From NCBI GenBank assembly GCA_938031175.1, contig CALHGZ010000002.1:62001-126000 (forward strand): a DNA stretch of 64,000 nt. Reading direction: 5' to 3'. A program made the position numbers and the translations under genes. The stretch is from Candidatus Kapaibacterium sp. (GTDB lineage: Bacteria > Bacteroidota > Ignavibacteria > Kapaibacteriales > UBA2268). The notes below the pieces were generated by a model that saw only the letters and a list, made by a program, of their open reading frames with translations, was not told the DNA's origin and did not search any database. Positions 22,201-32,022 of this stretch are shown one piece after another. The stretch's first letter is position 1, and each line of letters opens with the position of its first letter.

Positions 22201-22825
22201 TTATTTGTCTAATAGTCGAAATCTTTCCAAAGATGTACATAAATCAATATCTGTATTTATAACTTATAACGCAAGTCTATTTGAGCCGTGGGAAAATACA
22301 CCAAAAGGAATTTTTAATCCAATTACTAAAACAAGAAGTATAAGAATAGATAATCTTCCGGTAATTGAAAATGTAAGCAATAAAATCGAAATCGCCTCAT
22401 TTAAATTTAGAGCTATGCTGGGAACTGATGAAACTACAAAGATTACAATTGACAGTGCCATAGTGCAAAACGGTTATGTAGCATTTAATTTAAAAAATGG
22501 CTTTTTTACTCTTGATGGATTATGCAAGGATGGACCGGCAACAAGATTATTTAATCCATATTCGAATCAGCTACTAGTGTCGATCTATCCCAATCCCATT
22601 AATAATCATATCAACTTAAATTTGGAACTCAACGAAAACCAAAAAATCAACATTTCAATATTAGATATTTTTGGAAGACAAGTGTTAGAAGTTATTGATG
22701 CAGAATGTAAAAGCGGTGTCCACAATTTTTTAATTGATGTTTCACAACTAAATTCAAATATGTATTTTGTGGTTTTAAAGACTAATAACGAAATTATTAC
22801 ACAAGCAATTCAAATAATAAAATAA
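19217..22825 (+). CDS. VWA-domain secreted protein with choice-of-anchor-D/Ig-like repeats and T9SS C-terminal sorting domain
   Basis: LILVIDRSQSMVNYG (MIDAS-like); repeated INPGECINIEFEFTPSDVGTRTAQVIINAS-like segments; C-term VSIYPNPINNHINLNLEL. Confidence 0.82.
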   Translation: MKTIFCFLIILIFSGNLISAQSVTILDVINTQNYPTITAEFKVLDANNKDPRITDISQYQIKDPEDLRTILSIECPENISAFSLILVIDRSQSMVNYGLVTPTKNAAKSLIDKLPEGRSECAIMVFSYGNPSTELMHPFSSDKKSLKDSVDKIRFVGGTDYNAALLVDRWGNPGALSLAKKAKYKPIIIFLTDGGHDPQTSGPFRKNNVIDSALKPEFNVTFYSIALGDEPDPMSLNDLESIANATGGESFRNITASDIERIYLEILRRADAMNYPPPCKIKWLAECESGEVELTWLSQPNVTSNKFKYKIPDTVKPAWEVTNHPRNIFFLNVDPTQPPGYKDTTITITARNNQALLKSMSSDQRWKIVNPTLPMTKSVNKNESVNITIRYTPTDSNCRQTTAILEGTSCSGNELNLSAGYIFLKNISMGSEEKGKAKRETKTAVFCNWSCEPIQIRSKTITGSNASDFKIISGAEVGKIINPGECINIEFEFTPSDVGTRTAQVIINASGNHFSAGADFQASITGSGFGNPRIQAPNTVIFETADCEQPFTEKDIKIENIGGATLNIASLSLNPDDGTFSFVNGNPAPLSINPAEEYLLKIRFNPKLTGIHTSTLTINSNAENQSIYNISLSGKLDTIDIKTNVTSIDFGTLCKNEMAKQKVVITNAGTVNAIVNASVVPANSPFSINTNDFAINSNENFELEVNFENAEEGEFSAMLKIIDQKCKYEKTIILTGKVEEPKIQQMTLTLTSTIGIATQGTLKVSNNSNREITIIDLIPLNEQFRVIGNYSGTKIPPNGSIDVTIEYLPNQSDVIQTYLKVIASPCKLTDDSSLQLIGNPGKAISKLRIGRNYQAIVGDNIKIPIELTDKIQFAESQTSLITTEIFYNPEILEAIQPFPANNIPNNALGKWTLFNLPTTQTNNPEIIAELNFKVKLPVDSLCSEIVFNPENTFNDRQNLNFLFENGRFCVNESSVDLSIDDDLKAKPGEVFELKFYLSNSRNLSKDVHKSISVFITYNASLFEPWENTPKGIFNPITKTRSIRIDNLPVIENVSNKIEIASFKFRAMLGTDETTKITIDSAIVQNGYVAFNLKNGFFTLDGLCKDGPATRLFNPYSNQLLVSIYPNPINNHINLNLELNENQKINISILDIFGRQVLEVIDAECKSGVHNFLIDVSQLNSNMYFVVLKTNNEIITQAIQIIK

Positions 22826-22893
22826 AATCAAATTTTTACTTATTTTTGGAACAAAAGAAATGTAAAATTAAATTTGATAAGATTCTTAAATAT

Positions 22894-22936
22894 AAACCCC
22901 TTGGAATACCGATATAGCCCTAAACGAGGGGTTTTT
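22894..22936 (+). terminator. Terminator-like inverted repeat
   Basis: aaacccct (22894-22901) ... aggggttt (22927-22934) followed by tt, between two + genes. Confidence 0.5.
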
Positions 22937-22952
22937 CATTAATTCAGAATAT

Positions 22953-23522
22953 ATGTCTATGATACACAAATGGAAAACTAAGGAAGTTAGAGAAGCAGTA
23001 GACTTAAAGATATTCAATGTTAAGTGGTTCAAAAGATATCATCCTGAACTAAAGAAAGAATCTGAATTTGTTGTACTTAATTCCCCAAGGTGGGTAAATA
23101 TAATTCCAATAACATCAGAAGGTAATGTAGTTTTTGTTGAGCAATACAGACATGGAATAGATGAGATTACTCTTGAAGTTCCGGGTGGGCTTATAGATAT
23201 TAACGAAACACCTAAACAAGCTGCAGAAAGAGAATGTACAGAAGAAACCGGATTCATTGGTGATTCCACTGGTGCAATATTGCTCGGCGAAAATTTTCCA
23301 AACCCGGCATTCTTAAATAATGTGTGTTATTCTTTTGCATGGTTTAACTGTAAAAAAGTCAAAGAACAAAAGCTCGATTTAAACGAGGATATTAGCGTTA
23401 TCGAAATACCACTCAAAGAAATTAAACAAATGATAATAGATGGTCAAATCAGGCATTCGCTTGTTTTAACAGCATTTTTATTCTTTTTCTTAAAATATGG
23501 CGAATTAATCCAAAATGAGTAA
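22953..23522 (+). CDS. NUDIX hydrolase (ADP-ribose pyrophosphatase-like)
   Basis: [26 protein letters not shown] matches NUDIX box GX5EX7REUXEEXGU. Confidence 0.88.
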   Translation: MSMIHKWKTKEVREAVDLKIFNVKWFKRYHPELKKESEFVVLNSPRWVNIIPITSEGNVVFVEQYRHGIDEITLEVPGGLIDINETPKQAAERECTEETGFIGDSTGAILLGENFPNPAFLNNVCYSFAWFNCKKVKEQKLDLNEDISVIEIPLKEIKQMIIDGQIRHSLVLTAFLFFFLKYGELIQNE

Positions 23523-24288
23523 GGTAATTACAATTGCGAATCAAAAGGGAGGTGTAGGTAAAACTACAACAGCAATTAATTTATCTGCATCAATTGCTGT
23601 TGCTGAATTCAAAGTATTGCTAATAGATATTGATCCTCAATCAAATACCACAAATGGTCTTGGGATTGATTCCCGCACACTCGATAAAACTATATATGAA
23701 GTATTGGTCAACAACCTTGAAGTTAGCAATGCCATTATTCATACTGAATTACCAAATCTCCATCTTTTACCATCTCATATCAATTTAGTAGGAGCAGAAA
23801 TCGAAATGGTAAATATCAAAAAAAGAGAATATGTTTTAAAAAATGCATTAGAAAAGATCAAAGACAATTATGATTATGTAATAATAGATTGTCCACCTTC
23901 TTTGGGGCTTTTAACTTTGAATGCCTTGACAGCGGCGGATTCAGTTCTTATACCAGTGCAATGCGAATACTATGCTCTCGAAGGCTTGGGACAATTGTTA
24001 AACACAATATCAATTGTAAGATACCATTTGAACACAAAATTAGATATCGAAGGTGTATTGCTTACAATGTATGATTCAAGGCTTCGATTGTCAAATCAAG
24101 TAGTAGAAGAGGTTCATAAGCATTTTAATAATAAAGTGTTTAAAACTATTATATCAAGAAATGTACGTCTGAGCGAAGCTCCAAGCTACGGCAAGCCGGC
24201 TATACTTTATGATGCCTTTTGTTCAGGAGCGGTAAATTATCTCGAATTAGCAAAAGAAATAATTAATAACAACAAGCAATTAGGATAA
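23515..24288 (+). CDS. parA: Chromosome partitioning ATPase ParA/Soj
   Basis: [61 protein letters not shown]. Confidence 0.96.
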   Translation: MSKVITIANQKGGVGKTTTAINLSASIAVAEFKVLLIDIDPQSNTTNGLGIDSRTLDKTIYEVLVNNLEVSNAIIHTELPNLHLLPSHINLVGAEIEMVNIKKREYVLKNALEKIKDNYDYVIIDCPPSLGLLTLNALTAADSVLIPVQCEYYALEGLGQLLNTISIVRYHLNTKLDIEGVLLTMYDSRLRLSNQVVEEVHKHFNNKVFKTIISRNVRLSEAPSYGKPAILYDAFCSGAVNYLELAKEIINNNKQLG

Positions 24289-24315
24289 TATAAATAAAAT
24301 CTTTAAATTTCAATA

Positions 24316-25332
24316 TTGCAAAATAGATTAAATGTAATGTCGAAAAAAATCAAAAAACAAACAGGTTTGGGCAAAGGTTTGGGTGCTTTAATTCCAGACA
24401 TCGAGTTTTCTCCTGATAAAGGATTCAAGGTAATTACTGATGAAGCAACAAACAAAAACACATTTAAAAATATTGATATTTCACAAATACACAAAAACCC
24501 CTACCAGCCTCGGCAGGACTTTGATAAACAAGCATTAGAGGATTTAAAAAATTCAATACTTCAACATGGTATTATACAGCCAATAACTGTAAGACGAGAC
24601 ATAAACGGATATGAATTAATCGCTGGAGAAAGACGGCTTAAAGCTGCTATGATGGCTGGTGTCAAAGAAATACCTGCATATATTCTTGATATAGACCACG
24701 GCATTGAAATGCTCGAAATCGCTCTCATAGAAAATTTACAGCGAGAAGACCTTAACCCAATTGAAACAGCTTATGGATATCAAAGGTTAATTGATGAATG
24801 CAAGCTCACTCAAGAACAAGTTGCTGCAAAAGTAGGGAAAGATAGATCAACAATTGCAAATTTTCTGAGACTGCTAAAACTACCAGAGAAAATTAAAGAA
24901 TCAATTAGAAGAAAAGAAATAACAATGGGACACGCACGTGCTATGATTTCCCTTTCTAATACAAAACTAATTGAAGCCGTTTGGGAAAGAATCATTAAAA
25001 AAAATCTTAGTGTAAGAGCAACAGAAAAGCTTGTTAGAGAAATTGAAAACAAAAAACTTTCTATTACTAAACATGGCCAAGCTGGTAAGATAAAAATAGA
25101 AAAAGATTCTTCAGAATTAGAAAAGACAATAAATATAATAAAAGACGATATCGAAGATAAACTACGACAAATACTCGGCACAAATGTAAAGATTACAACT
25201 AAATCACCACAAAGCGGTCAAATCAATATTGAATTTTACTCATTAGATGATTTTCAAAGACTAATAGAACTTTTCAGGATAATAAGTATTAATAAAATTC
25301 CATTGGATGAACCACATTTAAAAAACCTATAA
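24316..25332 (+). CDS. parB: ParB/Spo0J partition protein (likely ATG start 24337)
   Basis: GLGKGLGALIP; NPYQPRQDFDKQALEDLKNSILQHGIIQPITVR; GERRLKAAMMAG; HTH KDRSTIANFLRLLKLP. Confidence 0.96.
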   Translation: MQNRLNVMSKKIKKQTGLGKGLGALIPDIEFSPDKGFKVITDEATNKNTFKNIDISQIHKNPYQPRQDFDKQALEDLKNSILQHGIIQPITVRRDINGYELIAGERRLKAAMMAGVKEIPAYILDIDHGIEMLEIALIENLQREDLNPIETAYGYQRLIDECKLTQEQVAAKVGKDRSTIANFLRLLKLPEKIKESIRRKEITMGHARAMISLSNTKLIEAVWERIIKKNLSVRATEKLVREIENKKLSITKHGQAGKIKIEKDSSELEKTINIIKDDIEDKLRQILGTNVKITTKSPQSGQINIEFYSLDDFQRLIELFRIISINKIPLDEPHLKNL

Positions 25333-25766
25333 TGAATATAATAGAACAAGACATCTACCATTCGACTCAAATTAGAGTTAGATATGCAGATACTGATAAA
25401 ATGGGAATTGTCAACAATGGCAAATATTTTACATATTTCGAAGTCGGTAGAACTGAACTTATGCGGCACTTTGGTCTGCCTTATATAGAATTTGAAAAGG
25501 CTGGTTACCTTCTACCTCTTATCGAGACAAAAGCCATTTACAAGTCACCAGCATTTTACGATGATTTATTAGACATCGAAACTATATTGAAACTCAGGTA
25601 TTCACCAATTATCCGCTTCGATTATAAAATCTTACGAGGAATTACAACAATTGCATTAGGTTATACGTTACATAGCTTTATAGACAATGATAAAAGATTA
25701 CCTATTAAACCACCAAAAATGTTTTATCAGGTATTTTTGGAAAAATTTAATAAGGAACAAAAATAA
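25332..25766 (+). CDS. Acyl-CoA thioesterase (YbgC/4HBT family)
   Basis: STQIRVRYADTDKMGIVNNGKYFTYFEVGRTELMRHFG. Confidence 0.88.
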   Translation: MNIIEQDIYHSTQIRVRYADTDKMGIVNNGKYFTYFEVGRTELMRHFGLPYIEFEKAGYLLPLIETKAIYKSPAFYDDLLDIETILKLRYSPIIRFDYKILRGITTIALGYTLHSFIDNDKRLPIKPPKMFYQVFLEKFNKEQK

Positions 25767-26714
25767 ATGAGATTAATATTAACAATAATTTTAACAACTT
25801 TAATTATATCAACCCATTTATATAATGCCTATTCACCATATAATTTTTTACGTCTTGAATCCAGTGCACGTTCTGCTGGTTTAGCTGGTAGTTTTGTTAC
25901 TGTCATTGATGATCCAAGTGCAGTATTTACAAATCCAGCAACTATTTACACAGTCAATACACAATCCTTTAATGCAACATTTTTAAAGCATATTTTAGAT
26001 ATAAATTCTGGACAGGTGAATTACGTTCATCAATTAAATAACGGAGTAGTTGGTGCTTCAATAAGTTACTTAAATTATGGTAGTTTTAAGCGTACTGATA
26101 GATTTGCAAATCAATTGGGTAGCTTTACTGCAAATGATTTGTCTGTTGGTATCAGTTACGCTAATGAACTTGACTCAAATTTTTTCTATGGTGCAACGCT
26201 CAAATTTATCTACATAGGTTTAGAGGAAGCTAATTCTACTGCTTTGGCACTTGATGTGGGTCTATTATATTTACTTCCCGATAATCGTACAAATATTGGT
26301 TTATCTATGCTCCATGTTGGTCTGCCTTTATCAAATATAGGTTCAGTTAATGAAGACTTACCACTGGACCTAAAAGCTGGCATCAGTCATCGGCTTCGTG
26401 GATTGCCTCTCCTTCTGAATTTCGCTTTCCATCATTTAGCTGACCAAAAAGATAATTTTTTTGAAAAATTTGAGTCATTTACTCTTGGTGGTGAATTTTA
26501 TTTCGGAAACTATCTTATGCTAAGGCTTGGATATAACAATCATATAAGAAAACTCACATCTATCGAATCAAACAAAAAATTCAGTGGTTTTGCAGGTGGA
26601 GTCGGTATTAAAACAAACGATATTAATATAGATTATGCACTTGCATTCTACGGCTCAGGAGCCGCTTTACATAGATTTAGTTTAGGTTTTGAGTTAAACA
26701 AATTATTTGAATGA
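25767..26714 (+). CDS. PorV/PorQ-family outer membrane protein (T9SS PorQ-like)
   Basis: FLRLESSARSAGLAGSFVTVIDDPSAVFTNPATI; predicted barrel with C-terminal LGFELNKLFE. Confidence 0.75.
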   Translation: MRLILTIILTTLIISTHLYNAYSPYNFLRLESSARSAGLAGSFVTVIDDPSAVFTNPATIYTVNTQSFNATFLKHILDINSGQVNYVHQLNNGVVGASISYLNYGSFKRTDRFANQLGSFTANDLSVGISYANELDSNFFYGATLKFIYIGLEEANSTALALDVGLLYLLPDNRTNIGLSMLHVGLPLSNIGSVNEDLPLDLKAGISHRLRGLPLLLNFAFHHLADQKDNFFEKFESFTLGGEFYFGNYLMLRLGYNNHIRKLTSIESNKKFSGFAGGVGIKTNDINIDYALAFYGSGAALHRFSLGFELNKLFE

Positions 26715-26718
26715 AACT

Positions 26719-27141
26719 ATGAAAGCTAAAATTACATTAATATTATCTCTTGTTTTAGCAATATCGACAATTACAAAATCGCAGCAACAACCTATACTTA
26801 ATCAACAACAATTGTTACAACAAGTGATAAAACCAAATTTTGTTGTTGAAGATGTTGTTATCGCCTTACAGATTTTAAATAATATTGAAATTACTGGCAA
26901 TGAAATTGATGCCTTTTTAAATGTAAAGCGTACACTTCAGTCAATTATAAAAAGAGTTCAGGATAGCTCATTGCAAACAACAGATCAGATACGCGTCGAA
27001 ATAACTGTCCAAACTGCTCAAGATATGCTTACTTTTTTACAAAGAGGCAAATTTAGCGGGCAGGTTGCTGAAAAATATAAAAGATTTATTGATGCAATTG
27101 TCGAATCTGCTAAAGTGTTATCACAGACAACAAAGAAATGA
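26719..27141 (+). CDS. Hypothetical secreted protein
   Basis: Signal peptide MKAKITLILSLVLAISTITKSQ; ATG at 26719 within ORF 26707..27141. Confidence 0.5.
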   Translation: MKAKITLILSLVLAISTITKSQQQPILNQQQLLQQVIKPNFVVEDVVIALQILNNIEITGNEIDAFLNVKRTLQSIIKRVQDSSLQTTDQIRVEITVQTAQDMLTFLQRGKFSGQVAEKYKRFIDAIVESAKVLSQTTKK

Positions 27142-27143
27142 TT

Positions 27144-30100
27144 TCAAGAAAGGCTTTTCAATCTCACTGTAAATGTTGTTCCCTGATTTTCTTTGCTCGA
27201 GAAAGAGATTTCACCTCCAAGGACATCGAGACAACGCTTGACAATTGATAAACCTAATCCGGAACCGGGGACTGTTCCGATAAACTCTTTCTTCCTGTAA
27301 AATGGCTGGAATATGTTAGCCTGCTCTTCAGAACTTATTCCTATACCTTTGTCAATAACGGATATGAATAAATCATTGTCTCGCTGTATTGTTTCGAGAA
27401 TTATCGGGGAATCATTTGGGGAATATTTGCAAGCATTTATTAATAAATTAGTTAAAATTTGTTGTAAAAGTTTGGGATCTGTACCAAAATTATCATTTTG
27501 TATTTCAAATTTCATTTCTATTGGATGTTTATTATTATCATATACTTTTATGTCTTCTATTATTTCACTAATGAATTTTTTTATACTGATAGTCTTTAAG
27601 TTAATATCTGTTAATTCTTCTTCGCTTTTACCTACGATTAATACATCATCAATTAAACTTGTCATCATATCAATGGAGTTCTTGATTTTTTCAAGTTGGG
27701 GGAAAGCTAATTCAAATGTTCCATCTTTCAAATACTTTTCTATTATATAAGTAGAGGTCAAAATTACAGTTAGCGGAGTTCTATATTCATGTGAAACCAT
27801 TGATATAAAACGGGTTTTCATCATATTCAATTCTTTCTCTTTTTCTAAAGCTTTTTCAAGCTCATTTTTTGCAATTTCAAGTTCTGTCCTTGTGTGGCGG
27901 TGTTCATCGTTTTCTTTTTTCAATTCCTCTAAAGTTTTTGTTAATTGTAGAGTCCTTTCCTTTACTCTTTGTTCAAGTTCTTTGTTTAATTTAATCAAAT
28001 CATTTTCTAATTTTTTCCTTATTGAGATATCTCTTAAAATGATTGCATAGTGTTCGACATTACCTTTATTATCTGTAATCGGACTAATTACAATATCCAA
28101 CCAAGTCTCTTGATTTAATGAATTTATTTCCACAAGTTCAAAGTTTATTTTCTCATTTGATTTGCAAATTTCCTCGAATTTGGATTTAATTTTCTCAGAG
28201 TTTTTATGGGAGAATAATTCGTATAAATTTTTATTTGCAGCTTCGCTTAATTTTAAATTTGTAATTCGCTCGACGCTCGGATTTATAAATTCAATTATAC
28301 CATTTTTATCAGTTAAAATAACGCCGTTAGGACTTTGTATTACTGCTGAAGAAAGTTTAATGAATTCTTGTTCAGCTCTGCTTTTTTCAATTAAATTACC
28401 AAGCTGATTAGCCACTGTCTCCATTAGTTCAACTGAATACTTATCATAAGCTGATGGATTTGTATAACTTTGAACAACAATTACTGCGCAAGTATTATTC
28501 CAATTCAGTGGAACACCGAGCCAAACCTCGGGCAATGTTCCGATTAGTTTTACTTCGCCTCTCTGGATCAAATTAAGTATTTGGTCTTTTGTTACCCAGA
28601 TCGATCTATTTTCTTCGAGAACTTTGTAACTGAGCGAACCCTTTGCATCCCAAATAGGGATATCGTCTTTCTCATCATTTTCATAAATTGAAAAAAATTT
28701 TTTGTTTTGGGCATCGTATTTTGCAATAAAAAAATTTGTTGCGTCAAGTACTTTATTCAATACTTGCGTTACTTCTTTAAAAATCTGATGTAAATCCTTT
28801 TTTTCTTTGAAAATGGAAGCAATTTCATATTGTACCTCTAAAATTAATTCAGCTTTCTTTTTTTCTGTTATATCAGTGATGTAACCTTCCAATGCAACTA
28901 ATTTATCACCTTCAAAAATACCACATCCGCGTTCCCAGACCCATCTTGTTTCACCTTTGGAATTTATAATTTCATACTCCTCGGTAAAAGTATCTTTTTT
29001 TGAAAGTATATATTGCCATTTGTTCCAAAGATATTCTTGGTAGTCTGGATGTATTATGGAATTAAAAGTACGTACTTTGTTATTTATGAAATCCTCGGCT
29101 GGATAACCGGTAATGTCCTCGATTCCGTTACTGACATATTCCATAGTCCAATCACAGTCATTTTTACATCGATAAACGAAACCGGGTAAATTATCAATTA
29201 ATGTATTTAATTTCCTGTGTTGTTCTTTAGTAAGCTCTTCAAGGCGTTTTCTTTCAGTAATATCCACAGCAAAAACTACAACTGTATCTTTAGATTCATA
29301 GATTTTTAGAGGGCTTGCAAATAAAATAATGTCTAATATTTCACCAGTTTTACTGATCCATTTTGTTTCAGCAATACCAACAGGTGATTGATCTAATTGT
29401 GCATATTGTTTGCCAATATATTCGTACTCTGAAATATCAGGATATAGAAATTTTGTGTTTTGGCCAATAATTTCTTCGGGCGAATATTTGAGCATTTCGC
29501 ATAATCTTTCATTTACCTCAATAATTTCCCTATCTCTTACTAATAATATTCCAGCTGGTGCTGCTCTGAAAATACTTTTTAGTTTTTGTTCGCTTTGTTC
29601 AATTTGTTTTAAATATTCACGTTCTTCAGTTTGATCCCTGAAAACAAGTACTATTCCGGTTATTTGATTGTTACTATCCATAATCGGAGCAGCGCTGTCG
29701 GCTATTGCTATTTCCCTTCCTTCTTTCGATTTTAAAATTGTATGATTAGCTAATCCAATGATAATACCTTCTTTAAGTACCCTATAGACAGGGTTGTCAA
29801 CTTTTTCATGTGTTTCTTCATTGTAAATATCAAATACATCATTGATTTCTAATCCGATGGCTTCTTTTTCCTTTATTCCACATAATTCTTCGGCAATTTT
29901 ATTCATACTACGAATAATTCCCTGAGTATCTGTAACTATTACAGCATCGCCAATGCTGTATAATATTGTCTTAAATTCAAGTTGGGTTTGCAAAAGCTGT
30001 TTTTCTTGAATAAGCATTTTTTGGAGGATCTGCTTTTGGCGGTTTCTATATAAAAAAGCTATAAGTAAATTACTGGATAAAATCAGAAATAAACCAATAA

Positions 30101-31010
30101 TTAATATTGAGGAGCTTAAATATGACAAATCCTTGAATATTTCATCTTCATCAGTTTTTACAACAAGTATCCATTCAGTATCAGGAATTTTGGTTTTATA
30201 TGCCAAAACTCTTTGTCCTCTGTAATCAATTACTGTTGAAATACCAGTATCAGCCAGGGTAAGCTCTAATGCTTGTGGCTTGATGTTTGAAAGTGGTACT
30301 TTAAGGGATAATGGCTCTGCTTCTAAAAATTTTAGTCTGTTCAAATAAATTACACTATCTTCTTCGCTACGAAAAAGTATTATCTCGCTGCTTTGCCTGT
30401 TATCGACGTTAAATTGTAATTGCGGAAATAAAAAATATTCGGGATTAACCCTCATTATTACATAACCAATAACTGTGGTGTTGGATAGTAATGGAACAGC
30501 TAAATCTAAATGAACTTTTTGATAAGTTTCGGCAATATGCAGATCTGATAAAATTGGCTTGCCTCTTTCGCCTGTTTTTAAAATTAAATTTTTAGTCTGC
30601 TTGCCTAAATTTGTATTACCATCTAATTTAATTTTTATGTCTAAATTAGAATCAACTAGATAAACGTCAAAATAATTTCGATTCAATAACAGAGACTGGA
30701 GAAAACTTTTTATTCTATTTTGTAACTCGATATCATCAGGTTTTGATAAATATCTGATATAGTCATTAATAAAATAATTGTTTGCCTGTATCATTAAAGC
30801 ATCTGTTAATAAATCTTCACGCCATTCAGCAATTTGCTTTGTTTTTAGTAAACTGATTGCTCTCAATTCATTATGAATAGAACTTATAGCTTGATTTTTC
30901 TCTTTATCATAATATAAAAAAGTAATAACAAGAATCAAGATCGTTATACAAAGCATAAGTAGTAAAGTTGTGCTTCTGGAAAAAATCCTTGGTTTAATTT
31001 CTGATTCCAT
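27144..31010 (-). CDS. Membrane sensor histidine kinase with Cache-like sensor, multiple PAS and a GAF-like domain
   Basis: N-terminal TM and periplasmic segment; repeated PAS motifs; HisKA FISMVSHEYRTPLTVILTS; HATPase GTDPKLLQQILTNLLINACKYSP, GSGLGLSIVKR. Confidence 0.92.
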   Translation of the reverse strand: MESEIKPRIFSRSTTLLLMLCITILILVITFLYYDKEKNQAISSIHNELRAISLLKTKQIAEWREDLLTDALMIQANNYFINDYIRYLSKPDDIELQNRIKSFLQSLLLNRNYFDVYLVDSNLDIKIKLDGNTNLGKQTKNLILKTGERGKPILSDLHIAETYQKVHLDLAVPLLSNTTVIGYVIMRVNPEYFLFPQLQFNVDNRQSSEIILFRSEEDSVIYLNRLKFLEAEPLSLKVPLSNIKPQALELTLADTGISTVIDYRGQRVLAYKTKIPDTEWILVVKTDEDEIFKDLSYLSSSILIIGLFLILSSNLLIAFLYRNRQKQILQKMLIQEKQLLQTQLEFKTILYSIGDAVIVTDTQGIIRSMNKIAEELCGIKEKEAIGLEINDVFDIYNEETHEKVDNPVYRVLKEGIIIGLANHTILKSKEGREIAIADSAAPIMDSNNQITGIVLVFRDQTEEREYLKQIEQSEQKLKSIFRAAPAGILLVRDREIIEVNERLCEMLKYSPEEIIGQNTKFLYPDISEYEYIGKQYAQLDQSPVGIAETKWISKTGEILDIILFASPLKIYESKDTVVVFAVDITERKRLEELTKEQHRKLNTLIDNLPGFVYRCKNDCDWTMEYVSNGIEDITGYPAEDFINNKVRTFNSIIHPDYQEYLWNKWQYILSKKDTFTEEYEIINSKGETRWVWERGCGIFEGDKLVALEGYITDITEKKKAELILEVQYEIASIFKEKKDLHQIFKEVTQVLNKVLDATNFFIAKYDAQNKKFFSIYENDEKDDIPIWDAKGSLSYKVLEENRSIWVTKDQILNLIQRGEVKLIGTLPEVWLGVPLNWNNTCAVIVVQSYTNPSAYDKYSVELMETVANQLGNLIEKSRAEQEFIKLSSAVIQSPNGVILTDKNGIIEFINPSVERITNLKLSEAANKNLYELFSHKNSEKIKSKFEEICKSNEKINFELVEINSLNQETWLDIVISPITDNKGNVEHYAIILRDISIRKKLENDLIKLNKELEQRVKERTLQLTKTLEELKKENDEHRHTRTELEIAKNELEKALEKEKELNMMKTRFISMVSHEYRTPLTVILTSTYIIEKYLKDGTFELAFPQLEKIKNSIDMMTSLIDDVLIVGKSEEELTDINLKTISIKKFISEIIEDIKVYDNNKHPIEMKFEIQNDNFGTDPKLLQQILTNLLINACKYSPNDSPIILETIQRDNDLFISVIDKGIGISSEEQANIFQPFYRKKEFIGTVPGSGLGLSIVKRCLDVLGGEISFSSKENQGTTFTVRLKSLS

Positions 31011-31152
31011 AGCAATACCCTTCCGGTAATATATGGATAATGTAAGAACAAGGGTGAATCTAATTCAAAAAGTAATTTTGTTGTTAGTAAATTAATAAAT
31101 TTTTTGCAATAAAAATGGATAGTTGATAAAAGACTTGAAAAGAATTTCAATT

Positions 31153-32013
31153 TTAGGAAAGTTTATTTTCTATTGCCTGCCATTCTTTTGGTGCGAATGT
31201 TTTAATTGAAGTTTTATAATCTTTTGGGAGTAAAATTTTATTTCTTAGCATATTTTCTTGTTCGCTTAGTGGATAAGCTGATATAAGGCGTGAACGAATG
31301 ACAGATGGTGTTTCGCCTAATTGAACGGCATAAACACCAGTTAGCATAACTTGTAGAATTTGCATTTCTTCGTTATGCAAGAGTTTCAATTTATCTCCCA
31401 CAGGAAGCCAGACTATATTTGCCATTAAGATTCCCCACATTGTAGCAATGAAAGCAGAAGCTATATGATGAATAAGTACATTTGGGTCACTGCCTGCAGC
31501 GGCGAGTGTAGAAATTAGCCCCATTACAGTACCAATAATTCCCATAGTGGGGGAGTAACCACCCATTTTAACAAATAAATTAATATTAGCGTTATGTCGC
31601 TCGGTTATATGGTTTATTTCGATTTCAACAATTTCCTGTAATGTTTGTGGATCGGCTCCATCTATGCAAATTTCAAAGAGTTTTTTTAGGAATGGATGCT
31701 TTGCGTTTTTGAGCATGGGTTCAATAGCTAAAAGACCTTCACGGCGGGCAAGACCAGAAAAATAGACTATTTGATTTATAATTTCATCAAGATTGTATTG
31801 AGGAGGAGAAATAGCAAGTTTAAATAATTGAGGTAGTTTAGACATTTGTTTCCAGGAGCTACCAGCAAGTCCAGCTGCAAGTGTACCACCAAAAACAATA
31901 GTCATAGCTGGCAACATAAATAGGGTTTCAAGAGTACCACCTTCCCAGAGAAAAGCTCCGAAAATAGCTACTAATCCTATTAGAATTCCAATTAAGGTAC
32001 TTGCCTTCATCAA
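31153..32013 (-). CDS. motA: Flagellar motor stator protein MotA
   Basis: LIGILIGLVAIFGAFLWEGG; GGYSPTMGIIGTVMGLISTLA; HHIASAFIATMWGILMANIVWLPVGDKLK. Confidence 0.9.
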   Translation of the reverse strand: MMKASTLIGILIGLVAIFGAFLWEGGTLETLFMLPAMTIVFGGTLAAGLAGSSWKQMSKLPQLFKLAISPPQYNLDEIINQIVYFSGLARREGLLAIEPMLKNAKHPFLKKLFEICIDGADPQTLQEIVEIEINHITERHNANINLFVKMGGYSPTMGIIGTVMGLISTLAAAGSDPNVLIHHIASAFIATMWGILMANIVWLPVGDKLKLLHNEEMQILQVMLTGVYAVQLGETPSVIRSRLISAYPLSEQENMLRNKILLPKDYKTSIKTFAPKEWQAIENKLS

Positions 32014-32022
32014 TCCATTATA

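Noticed and set aside
24810-25181. 123-aa minus ORF opposite parB
   Set aside because: Antisense shadow of a well-supported parB frame.
27313-27750. 145-aa plus ORF inside the histidine kinase gene
   Set aside because: Antisense shadow ORF; the kinase frame has strong HisKA/HATPase motifs.
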